Positions 18,962 through 26,832 of a DNA stretch of 64,000 bases are shown here, piece by piece. The stretch comes from Ralstonia soli (GTDB lineage: Bacteria > Pseudomonadota > Gammaproteobacteria > Burkholderiales > Burkholderiaceae). A program made the translations under genes and the position numbers. Numbering within the stretch: position 1 is the first letter of the stretch; each line of letters starts with the position of its first letter. The stretch is taken from NCBI RefSeq assembly GCF_023955655.1, contig NZ_JAMXHT010000011.1:62001-126000 (forward strand). The letters run 5' to 3'. The notes under the pieces are model-generated. The model was not told where the DNA came from. It saw nothing but the letters and a program-made list of their open reading frames with translations, and ran no database searches.

Positions 18962-19390
18962 TTACTTGCTCTTCAGGCTGTCGCGAATCTCGCGCAGCAA
19001 TACGATGTCTTCCGGCGTGGCGGGCGCTTCCGCCGGCGGCTGGTTGGCTTCGGTCAGGCGCGTGATCGCGCGAACCATCAGGAACACGATAAACGCCAGG
19101 ATGACGAAATTGACCGCCACGGTGATGAAGTTGCCGTAGGCGAAGACCGGCACGCCCGCCTTCTTCAGGTCCGCCAGGGTATGCGGCACGCCCGCCGGAG
19201 CTTCGGCGAGCTGGATGAACAGATTCGAGAAATCGAGCTTGCCAATGATGCGGCCGATCACCGGCATGATCAGATCATTGACGAGCGAATCGACGATCTT
19301 GCCGAACGCCGCGCCGATGATCACACCTACCGCCAGGTCCATCACGTTGCCGCGCATCGCGAATTTCTTGAAGTCTTGCATCAGTGCCAT
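18962..19390 (-). CDS. mscL: Large-conductance mechanosensitive channel
   Basis: A homopentameric channel that opens on membrane tension during hypo-osmotic shock, 142 residues. The N-terminal helix and TM1 read [20 protein letters not shown], followed by [22 protein letters not shown]2 is near 80-105 ([16 protein letters not shown]). The C-terminal helical bundle ends in [11 protein letters not shown]. It converges on the Nif3-like gene with only 14 bp between stops and has its own upstream region. Confidence 0.96.
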   Translation of the reverse strand: MALMQDFKKFAMRGNVMDLAVGVIIGAAFGKIVDSLVNDLIMPVIGRIIGKLDFSNLFIQLAEAPAGVPHTLADLKKAGVPVFAYGNFITVAVNFVILAFIVFLMVRAITRLTEANQPPAEAPATPEDIVLLREIRDSLKSK

Positions 19391-19560
19391 CGGTTTTCTC
19401 CGGATTGTTTGATTCGAGACAAACGGTCAAGCTGCGGATTGGTTGACCTGAATTGTAGAAAGCGAGGTTGCAAGAGACATGCCGAAGCCTTGTCTGCACT
19501 GGGCTGGCGGGCAATCGGTGTGTCCACTATATCTGCAACCGGCATGCCCCGCGACCGCTA

Positions 19561-19588
19561 TTGTTGGCAAGGTACGGTCAGGTATAAT
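19561..19588 (+). promoter_or_regulatory. Promoter of petABC
   Basis: A perfect TATAAT (19583-19588) lies 16 bp downstream of TTGTTG (19561-19566). Transcription would start near 19595, giving a leader of about 40 nt before the petA ATG at 19636. Confidence 0.7.
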
Positions 19589-19635
19589 TTTTGGTTGACG
19601 CGAATCTATCTTGATTTCTCACCCTGGGGTCTTGA

Positions 19636-20244
19636 ATGAGTGACCAGCAAAACGTGGACAAGGGTCGCCGTAATCTATTGATTGCGACGTCCGTGGCTGG
19701 TGGTGTGGGAGGGGTTGCAGTTGCGGCCCCTTTCGTTTGCACATTCGCACCATCTGAAAAAGCCCGTGCAGCGGGCGCGCCCGTAGAGGCGGACGTGAGT
19801 GACCTGGCCCCCGGCCAGATGAAGGTGGTGGAATGGCGCGGCAAGCCGGTCTGGCTGCTCAAGCGCACGCCCGACATGCTGGAATCGCTCAAGAAGACCG
19901 ACACCGAAGTCGCCGACCCCAAGTCCGACGTGCCCTTCACCATGAAGACGCCGGACTACTGCAAGAACGAAACCCGTTCCCGTGCCGAACATAAAGATCT
20001 GCTGGTCGTGGTCGGTATCTGCTCCCACCTCGGTTGCTCCCCGTCTGGCCCGTTCCCCGCTGGCGCCAACGTGCAGCTGGCCGGCGACCCGGGCTTCGTC
20101 TGCCCGTGCCATGGCTCGACGTTCGACCTGGCTGGCCGCGTATTCAAGAACAAGCCCGCACCGCAGAACTTGGATGTTCCGCCGTACATGTTCCTGTCGG
20201 ACACGAAGCTGCTGATCGGTAAAGACGAGAAAGGAGAGGCTTGA
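19636..20244 (+). CDS. petA: Ubiquinol-cytochrome c reductase, Rieske iron-sulfur subunit
   Basis: Electron-accepting Fe-S subunit of the cytochrome bc1 complex, 202 residues. The N-terminus has a twin-arginine motif (KGRRNLLIATS) ahead of a hydrophobic anchor, consistent with Tat-dependent insertion. The [2Fe-2S] ligands are in CSHLGCSPSG and CPCHGSTFD near residues 134-155. It leads a three-gene operon whose next ribosome-binding site (AAGGAGAG) overlaps its 3' end. Confidence 0.97.
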   Translation: MSDQQNVDKGRRNLLIATSVAGGVGGVAVAAPFVCTFAPSEKARAAGAPVEADVSDLAPGQMKVVEWRGKPVWLLKRTPDMLESLKKTDTEVADPKSDVPFTMKTPDYCKNETRSRAEHKDLLVVVGICSHLGCSPSGPFPAGANVQLAGDPGFVCPCHGSTFDLAGRVFKNKPAPQNLDVPPYMFLSDTKLLIGKDEKGEA

Positions 20245-20246
20245 TC

Positions 20247-21647
20247 ATGGCCGAGAAGAAGGTGGAGACAACCGGGCTGCTGGGCTGGATCGATGCTCGC
20301 TTCCCGTTGACCGAGACATGGAAGGCGCATCTGTCGGAGTACTACGCGCCGAAGAATTTCAACTTCTGGTATTTCTTTGGTTCGCTGGCGCTGTTGGTGC
20401 TGGTGATCCAGATCGTCACGGGCATCTTCCTGGTGATGAACTACAAGCCGGACGGCACGCTCAACGCCGCCGGTATTCCCGTCGCCTATGCGAGCGTGGA
20501 GTTCATCATGCGCGAGGTGCCGTGGGGCTGGCTGGTGCGCTATATGCACTCGACCGGCGCGTCGGCGTTCTTCATCGTCGTGTATCTGCACATGTTCCGC
20601 GGCATGCTGTACGGCTCGTACCGCAAGCCGCGCGAGCTGGTCTGGATCTTCGGCTGCCTGATCTTTCTGTGCCTGATGGCCGAAGCCTTCATGGGCTATC
20701 TGCTGCCGTGGGGCCAGATGTCGTACTGGGGCGCGCAGGTGATCGTGAACCTGTTCTCCGCCATCCCGCTGATCGGCCCGGACCTGTCGCTGTGGATCCG
20801 CGGTGACTACGTGGTGTCGGACGCGACGCTGAACCGCTTCTTCTCATTCCACGTGATTGCGGTGCCGCTGGTGCTTCTGGGCCTGGTGGTGGCGCACGTG
20901 ATTGCGCTGCACGAAGTGGGCTCGAACAACCCGGACGGCGTGGAGATCAAGGCGAAGAAGGACGCGCGCGGTATTCCGCTCGACGGCATTCCGTTCCACC
21001 CGTACTACTCGGTGCACGACATCGTGGGCGTGGCGGTGTTCCTGTTCATCTTCAGCGCGATCGTGTTCTTCGCGCCGGAAATGGGCGGCTACTTCCTGGA
21101 AGCCAACAACTTCATTCCGGCGGATTCGCTCAAGACGCCGCCGCACATCGCGCCGGTGTGGTACTTCACGCCGTTCTACTCGATGCTGCGTGCGACCACG
21201 TCGGACTTCCTGCCGTGGCTGTGGGGCTTCATCGCCATCATGCTGGGCCTGCTGTTCGTGCGCTCGAAGAGCATGATGATCAAGGGCGTGGCGGTGGCCG
21301 TGGCCGTGGTTCTGGCGCTCGGCTTTGCCTTCATCGACGCCAAGTTCTGGGGCGTGGTGGTGATGGGCGGCTCGGTGGTGATCTTCTTCTTCCTGCCGTG
21401 GCTGGACCACTCGCCGGTCAAGTCGATCCGCTATCGCCCGGGCTTCCACAAGACGCTGCTGATCCTCTTCGTGATTGCGTTCGCGGTGCTGGGCTACCTG
21501 GGCATTCAGCCGCCGAGCCCGGTCGGTTCGATCATTTCGCAGATCGGCACCATTCTGTACTTCGCGTTCTTCCTCGCGATGCCGATCTGGAGCCAGATCG
21601 GGACGTTCAAGCCAGTGCCTGAGCGCGTCACGTTCACGCCGCACTGA
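20247..21647 (+). CDS. petB: Ubiquinol-cytochrome c reductase, cytochrome b
   Basis: Membrane core of the bc1 complex that carries two b hemes and the quinol and quinone sites, 466 residues. Heme-ligand regions are visible in helices B and D (RYMHSTGASAFFIVVYLHMFR and FFSFHVIAVPLVLLGLVVAHV, each given by its central segment). The Qo-site signature PEMGGYF stands where PEWY is usual in mitochondria. A TTG codon at 20241 is in frame, but the ATG at 20247 fits the AAGGAGAG spacing. Confidence 0.95.
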   Translation: MAEKKVETTGLLGWIDARFPLTETWKAHLSEYYAPKNFNFWYFFGSLALLVLVIQIVTGIFLVMNYKPDGTLNAAGIPVAYASVEFIMREVPWGWLVRYMHSTGASAFFIVVYLHMFRGMLYGSYRKPRELVWIFGCLIFLCLMAEAFMGYLLPWGQMSYWGAQVIVNLFSAIPLIGPDLSLWIRGDYVVSDATLNRFFSFHVIAVPLVLLGLVVAHVIALHEVGSNNPDGVEIKAKKDARGIPLDGIPFHPYYSVHDIVGVAVFLFIFSAIVFFAPEMGGYFLEANNFIPADSLKTPPHIAPVWYFTPFYSMLRATTSDFLPWLWGFIAIMLGLLFVRSKSMMIKGVAVAVAVVLALGFAFIDAKFWGVVVMGGSVVIFFFLPWLDHSPVKSIRYRPGFHKTLLILFVIAFAVLGYLGIQPPSPVGSIISQIGTILYFAFFLAMPIWSQIGTFKPVPERVTFTPH

Positions 21648-21684
21648 TTCGAACCGAGCACAAGGACCCATGAAGGACACAAGA

Positions 21685-22431
21685 ATGAAAAAGCTGCTTG
21701 CGATTTTCGCCTTGGCCGGTCTCGTGTTTGCCGCGCCTGTGATGGCCAATGAGGGCGGCGTGCCGCTCGATACGGCGCCCAACCAATCCAGCGACACCTC
21801 CGCGCTGCAGCGCGGCGCGAAGCTGTTCGTCAACTACTGCCTGAACTGCCACGGCGCCAGCGCCATGCGCTACAACCGCCTGCGCGACATCGGCCTGACC
21901 GAGGAGCAGATCAAGCAGAACCTGCTGTTCACCTCTGACAAGGTCGGCGACACGATGCACATCGCCATGGACCGCGAAGACGCCAAGAAGTGGTTTGGCG
22001 CCGTGCCGCCGGACCTCTCGGTGATCGCCCGTGCGCGCGGCAGCGACTGGCTCTACACCTACCTGCGCACGTTCTACCGCGACGACACGCGTCCGACCGG
22101 CTGGAACAACCTGGTGTTCGACAAGGTCGGCATGCCGCACGTGCTGTGGGAGCTGCAAGGCCAGCGCGTGCCGAAGTACGAGACGGTCAAGTCAGAGCAC
22201 GGCGGCGAGCCGGAGCACAAGCTGGTCGGCTTCGAGCAGGTCACCCCGGGCAAGCTGAACAACGTGGAATACGACCAAGCGGTGGCCGATCTCGTCACGT
22301 ATCTGGACTGGATGGCCGAGCCTGCCGGTAACCTGCGCAAGCGCCTGGGTGTGTGGGTTTTGTTGTTCATCGGCGTGTTCTTCGTGCTGGCCTGGCGCCT
22401 GAATGCGGCCTATTGGAAGGACATCAAGTAA
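21685..22431 (+). CDS. petC: Ubiquinol-cytochrome c reductase, cytochrome c1
   Basis: Heme c subunit of bc1, 248 residues from the ATG at 21685. That start has AAGGA at 7-nt spacing; the ATG at 21670 has its site only 3 nt away. The signal peptide MKKLLAIFALAGLVFAAPVM is followed by the heme-binding CLNCH near residue 52, and the axial Met is probably in VGMPHVLW. A C-terminal membrane anchor (VWVLLFIGVFFVLAW) follows. It ends the operon before the terminator at 22450. Confidence 0.94.
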   Translation: MKKLLAIFALAGLVFAAPVMANEGGVPLDTAPNQSSDTSALQRGAKLFVNYCLNCHGASAMRYNRLRDIGLTEEQIKQNLLFTSDKVGDTMHIAMDREDAKKWFGAVPPDLSVIARARGSDWLYTYLRTFYRDDTRPTGWNNLVFDKVGMPHVLWELQGQRVPKYETVKSEHGGEPEHKLVGFEQVTPGKLNNVEYDQAVADLVTYLDWMAEPAGNLRKRLGVWVLLFIGVFFVLAWRLNAAYWKDIK

Positions 22432-22449
22432 AATCCGTGTTTTCCGGGC

Positions 22450-22493
22450 AAGGGCTAGGCCGGTGGAGAACTGGTCCTAGCCCTTTGCCTTTT
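22450..22493 (+). terminator. Intrinsic terminator after petABC
   Basis: A perfect 10-bp stem (22450-22459 with 22476-22485) with a 16-nt loop is followed by T-rich sequence. It separates petABC from sspAB. Confidence 0.75.
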
Positions 22494-22579
22494 CGCTTTT
22501 GTGCCGTGGCGGCGCCATTTGCCGCCCGGTTGTACCGTCATCGGGCCGCCCCCGGCCCGTGCGCCAAGGAACTACAACC

Positions 22580-23191
22580 ATGATGGTCTTGTACTCGGGC
22601 ACCACTTGCCCGTTCTCGCAGCGTTGCCGCCTCGTCCTGTTCGAAAAGGGCATGGATTTCGAGATCCGCGACGTCGATCTCTTCAACAAGCCGGAAGACA
22701 TCGCGGTGATGAACCCGTACGGCCAGGTGCCCATCCTGGTCGAGCGCGACCTGATCCTGTACGAGTCGAACATCATCAACGAGTACATCGACGAGCGCTT
22801 CCCGCACCCGCAGCTGATGCCGGCCGACCCGGTGCAGCGTGCCCGCGCCCGCCTGTTCCTGTTCAACTTCGAAAAGGAACTGTTCACGCACGTGTCCGTG
22901 CTCGAGAACGAAAAGGGCAAGGCCGCCGAGAAGAATCACGAGAAGGCGCGGGCTGCCATTCGTGACCGTCTCACGCAGCTCGCTCCGATCTTCCTGAAGA
23001 ACAAGTACATGCTGGGCGAAGAGTTCTCGATGCTCGACGTGGCGATCGCGCCGCTGCTGTGGCGTCTGGACCACTACGGCATTGAAGTCTCGAAGAACGC
23101 TGCCCCGCTGATGAAATACGCGGAGCGTATCTTCAGCCGTCCGGCGTATATTGAAGCGCTGACGCCGTCGGAAAAGGTCATGCGCCGCTGA
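22580..23191 (+). CDS. sspA: Stringent starvation protein A, GST fold
   Basis: RNA-polymerase-associated protein of the glutathione-transferase fold, 203 residues. The thioredoxin-like half reads MMVLYSGTTCPFSQRCRLVL and the helical half follows from about residue 85. The GST-fold motif PYGQVPILVERDLILYESN is present. SspA proteins alter sigma70-dependent transcription in stationary phase. Position between petC and sspB is the conserved arrangement. Either of two adjacent ATG codons (22580, 22583) could be used. Confidence 0.9.
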   Translation: MMVLYSGTTCPFSQRCRLVLFEKGMDFEIRDVDLFNKPEDIAVMNPYGQVPILVERDLILYESNIINEYIDERFPHPQLMPADPVQRARARLFLFNFEKELFTHVSVLENEKGKAAEKNHEKARAAIRDRLTQLAPIFLKNKYMLGEEFSMLDVAIAPLLWRLDHYGIEVSKNAAPLMKYAERIFSRPAYIEALTPSEKVMRR

Positions 23192-23264
23192 TTGCCGCCG
23201 GGTTGCGGACCGCGCGTTCGAGTCGAATCCATGCGCGGCCGCACCCACGGTCACCGATTTCATC

Positions 23265-23762
23265 ATGCCGGAAACTTCCACCAAGCCCTACCTGATCCGT
23301 GCCATCTACGAATGGTGCACGGACAACGGCTTCACGCCGTACATCGCTGTCTTCGTCGACAACAGCACCAACGTGCCGCGCGAGTTCGTCAAGAACGACG
23401 AGATCGTGCTGAACGTGAGCTTTGACGCGACCAGCCAGCTCGACATGGGCAACGAGTGGATCACGTTCCACGCGCGTTTTTCGGGCGTGTCGCGCAAGAT
23501 CGAAGTCCCGGTCGAGAACGTGCTTGCGGTGTATGCACGCGAGAATGGGCAAGGTATGGCCTTCCCGGTCGAGCGCAGCACGCCGACCACGCAGGCGGCC
23601 ACCGAGCGCGAGAGCAACCCGCCGCCCAAGCTGGCCGCGGTGGATTCCGAATCGGCCCCCGCACCTGTTACCGCCGAAGTGGACGGGGGGGGCGACGATG
23701 AGCCGACGCCGCCTAATGTGCCGCGCATTGGTGGCAAACCTGCGCTGAAAGTCGTCAAGTAA
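23265..23762 (+). CDS. sspB: ClpXP specificity-enhancing factor SspB
   Basis: Adaptor that delivers ssrA-tagged proteins to ClpXP, 165 residues. The N-terminal folded domain (about 1-110) contains the substrate groove segment PYIAVFVDNSTNVPREFV. A long acidic, proline-rich linker follows and ends in PALKVVK, the typical ClpX-binding tail. It lies 73 bp downstream of sspA, which it usually accompanies. Confidence 0.92.
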   Translation: MPETSTKPYLIRAIYEWCTDNGFTPYIAVFVDNSTNVPREFVKNDEIVLNVSFDATSQLDMGNEWITFHARFSGVSRKIEVPVENVLAVYARENGQGMAFPVERSTPTTQAATERESNPPPKLAAVDSESAPAPVTAEVDGGGDDEPTPPNVPRIGGKPALKVVK

Positions 23763-23780
23763 GCCGTGTTAGGTTAGAAT
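23752..23780 (+). promoter_or_regulatory. Candidate promoter of tRNA-Thr
   Basis: TCGTCA (23752-23757) and TAGAAT (23775-23780) are separated by 17 bp. Transcription would start near 23787, five bases before the mature tRNA end. The -35 overlaps the last codons of sspB. Confidence 0.5.
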
Positions 23781-23791
23781 CGCGTTTCTTT

Positions 23792-23867
<76 letters not shown>

Positions 23868-23878
23868 GCTTCACAAAA

Positions 23879-23909
23879 ACGGCCTCCCTTGCGGAGGCCG
23901 TTTTCTTTT
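23879..23909 (+). terminator. Intrinsic terminator after tRNA-Thr
   Basis: A perfect 9-bp stem (23879-23887 with 23893-23901) with a 5-nt loop is followed by a T-rich run. A-rich sequence on the other side suggests that it also terminates the minus-strand lipoprotein gene at 23930. Confidence 0.88.
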
Positions 23910-23929
23910 CCGCTCCTGGCGTGAGCAGC

Positions 23930-24256
23930 TCAACCGCGCCGCACCCAGATCACCTTGCCGTTCTGGAGGCCGAGGTTGCGCCGTTCCTGCCGGTAATCCA
24001 TCGTGCCGGGCAGCACCTTGCCGTCGCGTTCGCTGATGCGCCACAGGCAACCGTTCAGCAGCGCGGTCGCTTCGTGTTCCGTCTTGCCGATCAGCGCGTC
24101 ATCCGAGGCGGCCGCCGCCTGGCACGTGCCGTCAGGTTGAGCATGATTTGCCATGGGGGTTTCGCCTCCATTCTTGGTGGGCCCGGTGCCGGCCATCGAG
24201 CATCCGGCCATGCCTGCGATTGCGGCCATCGTGAGCATCGTTGCTAGGCGTGTCAT
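23930..24256 (-). CDS. Lipoprotein with peptidase-inhibitor I78-like domain
   Basis: A 108-residue protein beginning MTRLATMLTMAAIAGMAGC, where MAGC forms a lipobox. The C-terminal half resembles inhibitor family I78: LIGKTEHEATALL, then a basic stretch, then MDYRQERRNLGLQNGKVIWV, which matches the family's D-R-x-N-x-x-x-D/N-x-x-G-x-I spacing. GAGAGG precedes the ATG. A role against serine proteases is inferred from the family only. The final Cys-Gly seen in many I78 members is replaced by Arg-Arg-Gly. Confidence 0.7.
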   Translation of the reverse strand: MTRLATMLTMAAIAGMAGCSMAGTGPTKNGGETPMANHAQPDGTCQAAAASDDALIGKTEHEATALLNGCLWRISERDGKVLPGTMDYRQERRNLGLQNGKVIWVRRG

Positions 24257-24912
24257 ACAACCTCTCGTTTGTGTTGGATGTGATGTGCGTTCGAGTGCTG
24301 TGTGCACGCGGCGCGGTGCATTCGATTCGTGGAGGCAGTGTATCCAACCGGTTGGCTAAGCGGATGCAACAGCGGGGAGCGAATGCCCACGACCTGTGGT
24401 CTGCGCATCAAGAGTAGGCATGTGGTTTGTGTGATTGTGCGTGTACCTGGGGGAGTATTTTCCGTGTGGTCCAAACGCCTGTACATGGCGCCACCAAGCC
24501 AATTGCACGCCGGCCTTGGGTTCGGCCGGGCACGTTCATGTTGCCGGTGTGCAAAGAGCCTTCCACCCCCTCCCAAAAAGGCTTGCCGAGTCCGAGAACA
24601 CTTTGTTACTCTGCGCCCCGTCATCGCTACGGAGTGCATCTCCATGGACAGTTGTTCTAGTCGATCTTCGATCGCACATTGAACGGCTAGACAGTCTCGG
24701 CGCATCGTTTTCGCGCCTGACCACTGCCTAGCCGTATTTCACGGCGGGTAGTGGCGCTTGTGCGGGTTCTCCGCAACAAGTCCCTTCCCACAATTCGATT
24801 GTTTTACCGACACGGCCATGTGGCTGCGTGCGTGTTTGCGCGCGTGGTTTCCTGGGAGCACCGTGGTCGGCTCATGCCTACGTTCGTCATAGAAACGAAT
24901 GGGGGAGGTCTC
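24257..24912. other. Long intergenic region before the OprB-family porin
   Basis: This 656-bp stretch shows no convincing gene. Short open frames (for example 24302-24682) lack ribosome-binding sites and recognisable domains. It must hold the start of the divergent lipoprotein transcript and the OprB promoter, but no clear -10/-35 pair was found. The reading frame of the porin is open back to 24751, so its exact start affects the right boundary. Confidence 0.5.
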
Positions 24913-26355
24913 ATGCTGTTTCTCTCGATGCTGCAATACGTTTGGGTTTCCGTGCGTCCGCTGGTTCTGGTGCGCGCCGCTGTGCTTCGCCGCCCGGCTC
25001 TGCTGACCTTGATGGCTCTGCTGTCTGCTTCCACTCAACTTGCACGCGCAGACGACGCGCCCGCTTCCGCTCCGGCGGCCGATGCCCTGCCCATCGCCAG
25101 CGGTGAGCTGGATGACCGCTTCGGCTTTCACGGCCAATCCACCTGGATCTGGCAGGCCAAGCCCGCATTCAATGCGCCGTACAGCGGCGACAACAGCCTG
25201 ACGCCGGATCGTGCCACCAGTTATTCCTTCAGCACCACGCTCGATTTGGGCATGCGGCTGTGGAAGGGGGCAGAGTTCCATTTCAACCCGGAAGTCGCGA
25301 TGGGCAAGGCCTTCTCGGATCTGCATGGTTTGGGCGGCCCAACCAACGGGGAGCTGGCCAAAGTCACAGGCGTCGATCCGACGTTGTATCGCGCCCGCGT
25401 TTTCCTGCGCCAGACCTGGGGCCTGGGCGGTGATGCCGAAAAGATCGACGCCGATTTCAACCAGTTTGCCGACGTGGTGGACAAGCGCCGCGTGGTACTG
25501 ACCGTGGGCAACCTGTCAGTGCTCGACGTGTTCGATGCCGTGGAATATGCGCATGACCCACGCACACAGTTTCTGAACTGGTCGTTCATGACGCATCCGT
25601 CGTTCGACTATCCCGCCGATGCGCGTGGCTACAGCTGGGGCGTGGCGCTCGAATACATCGACAGCGAACTCGGCTGGGCTGTCCGCGCCGGCCGTTTCCT
25701 GCAACCGGTGGAGTCCAATGGTTTGCCGCTCGACACGCGTTTTCTCAAACACTACGGCGACATGCTCGAGCTGGAAAAGAGCTACACGCTGTTCGGCCAG
25801 GAGGGCAAGGTGCGCCTGCTCGGCTGGCGCAACTTTGCGCGCATGGGCCGCTTTGACGATGCGATGGCGCTTGGCCAGTCCACGGGCAGCGCGCCTGATC
25901 TGAGCCTGGTGCGCCGCGAGCATGCCAAGGTGGGAGTGGGTTTGTCCTTTGAGCAAAAGGTGGGTGAAAACCTGGGCCTGTTCACCCGTTTGAACTGGTC
26001 GGATGACAGGACGGAGACCTATGCTTTTACGGAGGCCGGTCGCAATGTGTCGTTCGGCGGCCTGCTCAATGGCACGTCGTGGGGCCGGCCCAATGATGTG
26101 CTGGGTGCGGCCTTCTCGCTCAACATGCTGGGTCCCGATCACCGCGCCTATCTGGCGGCAGGGGGCAGCGGCGCGTTCCTGGGCGACGGCGCATTGAACT
26201 ACGGCCAGGAGCGCATACTCGAAGTGTTCTACAGCTTTCAACCGGTCAAGGGCATCACCCTGAGCCCCGATTTTCAGTTGATCCAGAACCCCGGCTACAA
26301 CCGGGACCGCGGGCCCGCCAAGTTCTTTGGTGTTCGCGCCCACGCGGCGTTCTAA
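24913..26355 (+). CDS. OprB-family carbohydrate-selective porin
   Basis: An outer-membrane beta-barrel porin, 480 residues from the ATG at 24913. That ATG has GGGGGAGG 4 nt upstream; upstream starts at 24751 and 24873 have no good site. A basic stretch and hydrophobic LLTLMALLSASTQLARA form an unusually long signal. The mature part begins with FGFHGQSTWIWQAKPAF, typical of OprB, and ends ...FFGVRAHAAF with the terminal Phe of barrels. Same orientation as the Nramp-family gene downstream, so it may serve as outer-membrane partner to that transporter. Confidence 0.82.
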   Translation: MLFLSMLQYVWVSVRPLVLVRAAVLRRPALLTLMALLSASTQLARADDAPASAPAADALPIASGELDDRFGFHGQSTWIWQAKPAFNAPYSGDNSLTPDRATSYSFSTTLDLGMRLWKGAEFHFNPEVAMGKAFSDLHGLGGPTNGELAKVTGVDPTLYRARVFLRQTWGLGGDAEKIDADFNQFADVVDKRRVVLTVGNLSVLDVFDAVEYAHDPRTQFLNWSFMTHPSFDYPADARGYSWGVALEYIDSELGWAVRAGRFLQPVESNGLPLDTRFLKHYGDMLELEKSYTLFGQEGKVRLLGWRNFARMGRFDDAMALGQSTGSAPDLSLVRREHAKVGVGLSFEQKVGENLGLFTRLNWSDDRTETYAFTEAGRNVSFGGLLNGTSWGRPNDVLGAAFSLNMLGPDHRAYLAAGGSGAFLGDGALNYGQERILEVFYSFQPVKGITLSPDFQLIQNPGYNRDRGPAKFFGVRAHAAF

Positions 26356-26373
26356 GACGCACGGAGGACCCAT

Positions 26374-26418
26374 ATGGACAGTCCGAGTCGACCTTATCCG
26401 ATCTCTCTTTCCCACTAG
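26374..26418 (+). CDS. Candidate 14-residue leader peptide with three prolines
   Basis: A mini-ORF, MDSPSRPYPISLSH, starts 18 bp after the porin stop. It has a strong ribosome-binding site (GGAGG, 6-nt spacing). Prolines at positions 4, 7 and 9 recall the proline-containing leaders MgtL and CorL upstream of Mg transporters in enterobacteria. A hairpin (26445-26474) follows before the next ORF. Regulation of the downstream Nramp-like gene is inference; translation is untested. Confidence 0.45.
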   Translation: MDSPSRPYPISLSH

Positions 26419-26444
26419 GCGAGTCCGCCGCACGGTTGTTCCCT

Positions 26445-26474
26445 GCTGCTGACTTGCCGCCCTGGCAAGGCAGC
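26445..26474 (+). promoter_or_regulatory. Hairpin between the mini-ORF and the small ORF
   Basis: The inner stem TTGCC/GGCAA (26454-26458 with 26464-26468) and the outer stem GCTGC/GCAGC (26445-26449 with 26470-26474) form a bulged hairpin in the 165-nt gap. No U run follows, so it is not a simple terminator. It could be part of an attenuation or Rho-loading leader. Confidence 0.35.
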
Positions 26475-26583
26475 GGTGTCTCGCATCGCTCCTTGATCGT
26501 TTGATTCCGCCGCCGCATCCACGCGTGCGCGGCGATTGCTGCGTGCCGCGCGTGAGTCGTGCGCACGCGGCGAGGAGTGTGCC

Positions 26584-26790
26584 ATGCGCAAATTCAATAT
26601 TCCCGCACGTCGTTTCCCGGTGATCGCGCTGCCGTTCAGCTCGCCCTTTGTACAGGCCCGGACCGGTGCACCAGAGCGTGCCGGTGCGACGTCTGTCGCG
26701 ACCAACCAGCGCGCCGGAGATAGCGGTCAGTCGCTCTCCAACCACGGCTACGCCGCAGCGGCCATCCGGCTGTCGCGCACCTATTGGTAA
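26584..26790 (+). CDS. Small hypothetical protein before the Nramp-family gene
   Basis: A 68-residue ORF with GAGGAG 6 nt before its ATG. It starts MRKFNIPARRFPVIALPFSS and continues with a polar, Ala/Gly/Ser-rich tail ending SRTYW. No domain is recognised. The N-terminus is basic with a short hydrophobic stretch, too weak for a confident signal peptide. It ends 42 bp before the transporter ATG and may be a conserved co-transcribed small protein or part of a regulatory leader. Confidence 0.5.
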   Translation: MRKFNIPARRFPVIALPFSSPFVQARTGAPERAGATSVATNQRAGDSGQSLSNHGYAAAAIRLSRTYW

Positions 26791-26832
26791 CCGGCGGGGC
26801 ATCCAACAACATCAAAACCATCGGAGGTCGAT

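Noticed and set aside
24449-24457. GGGGGAGTA segment resembling the core of the yybP-ykoY manganese riboswitch
   Set aside because: Only the short core matches. The expected second conserved loop and pairing were not found, and it lies about 460 bp from the porin start.
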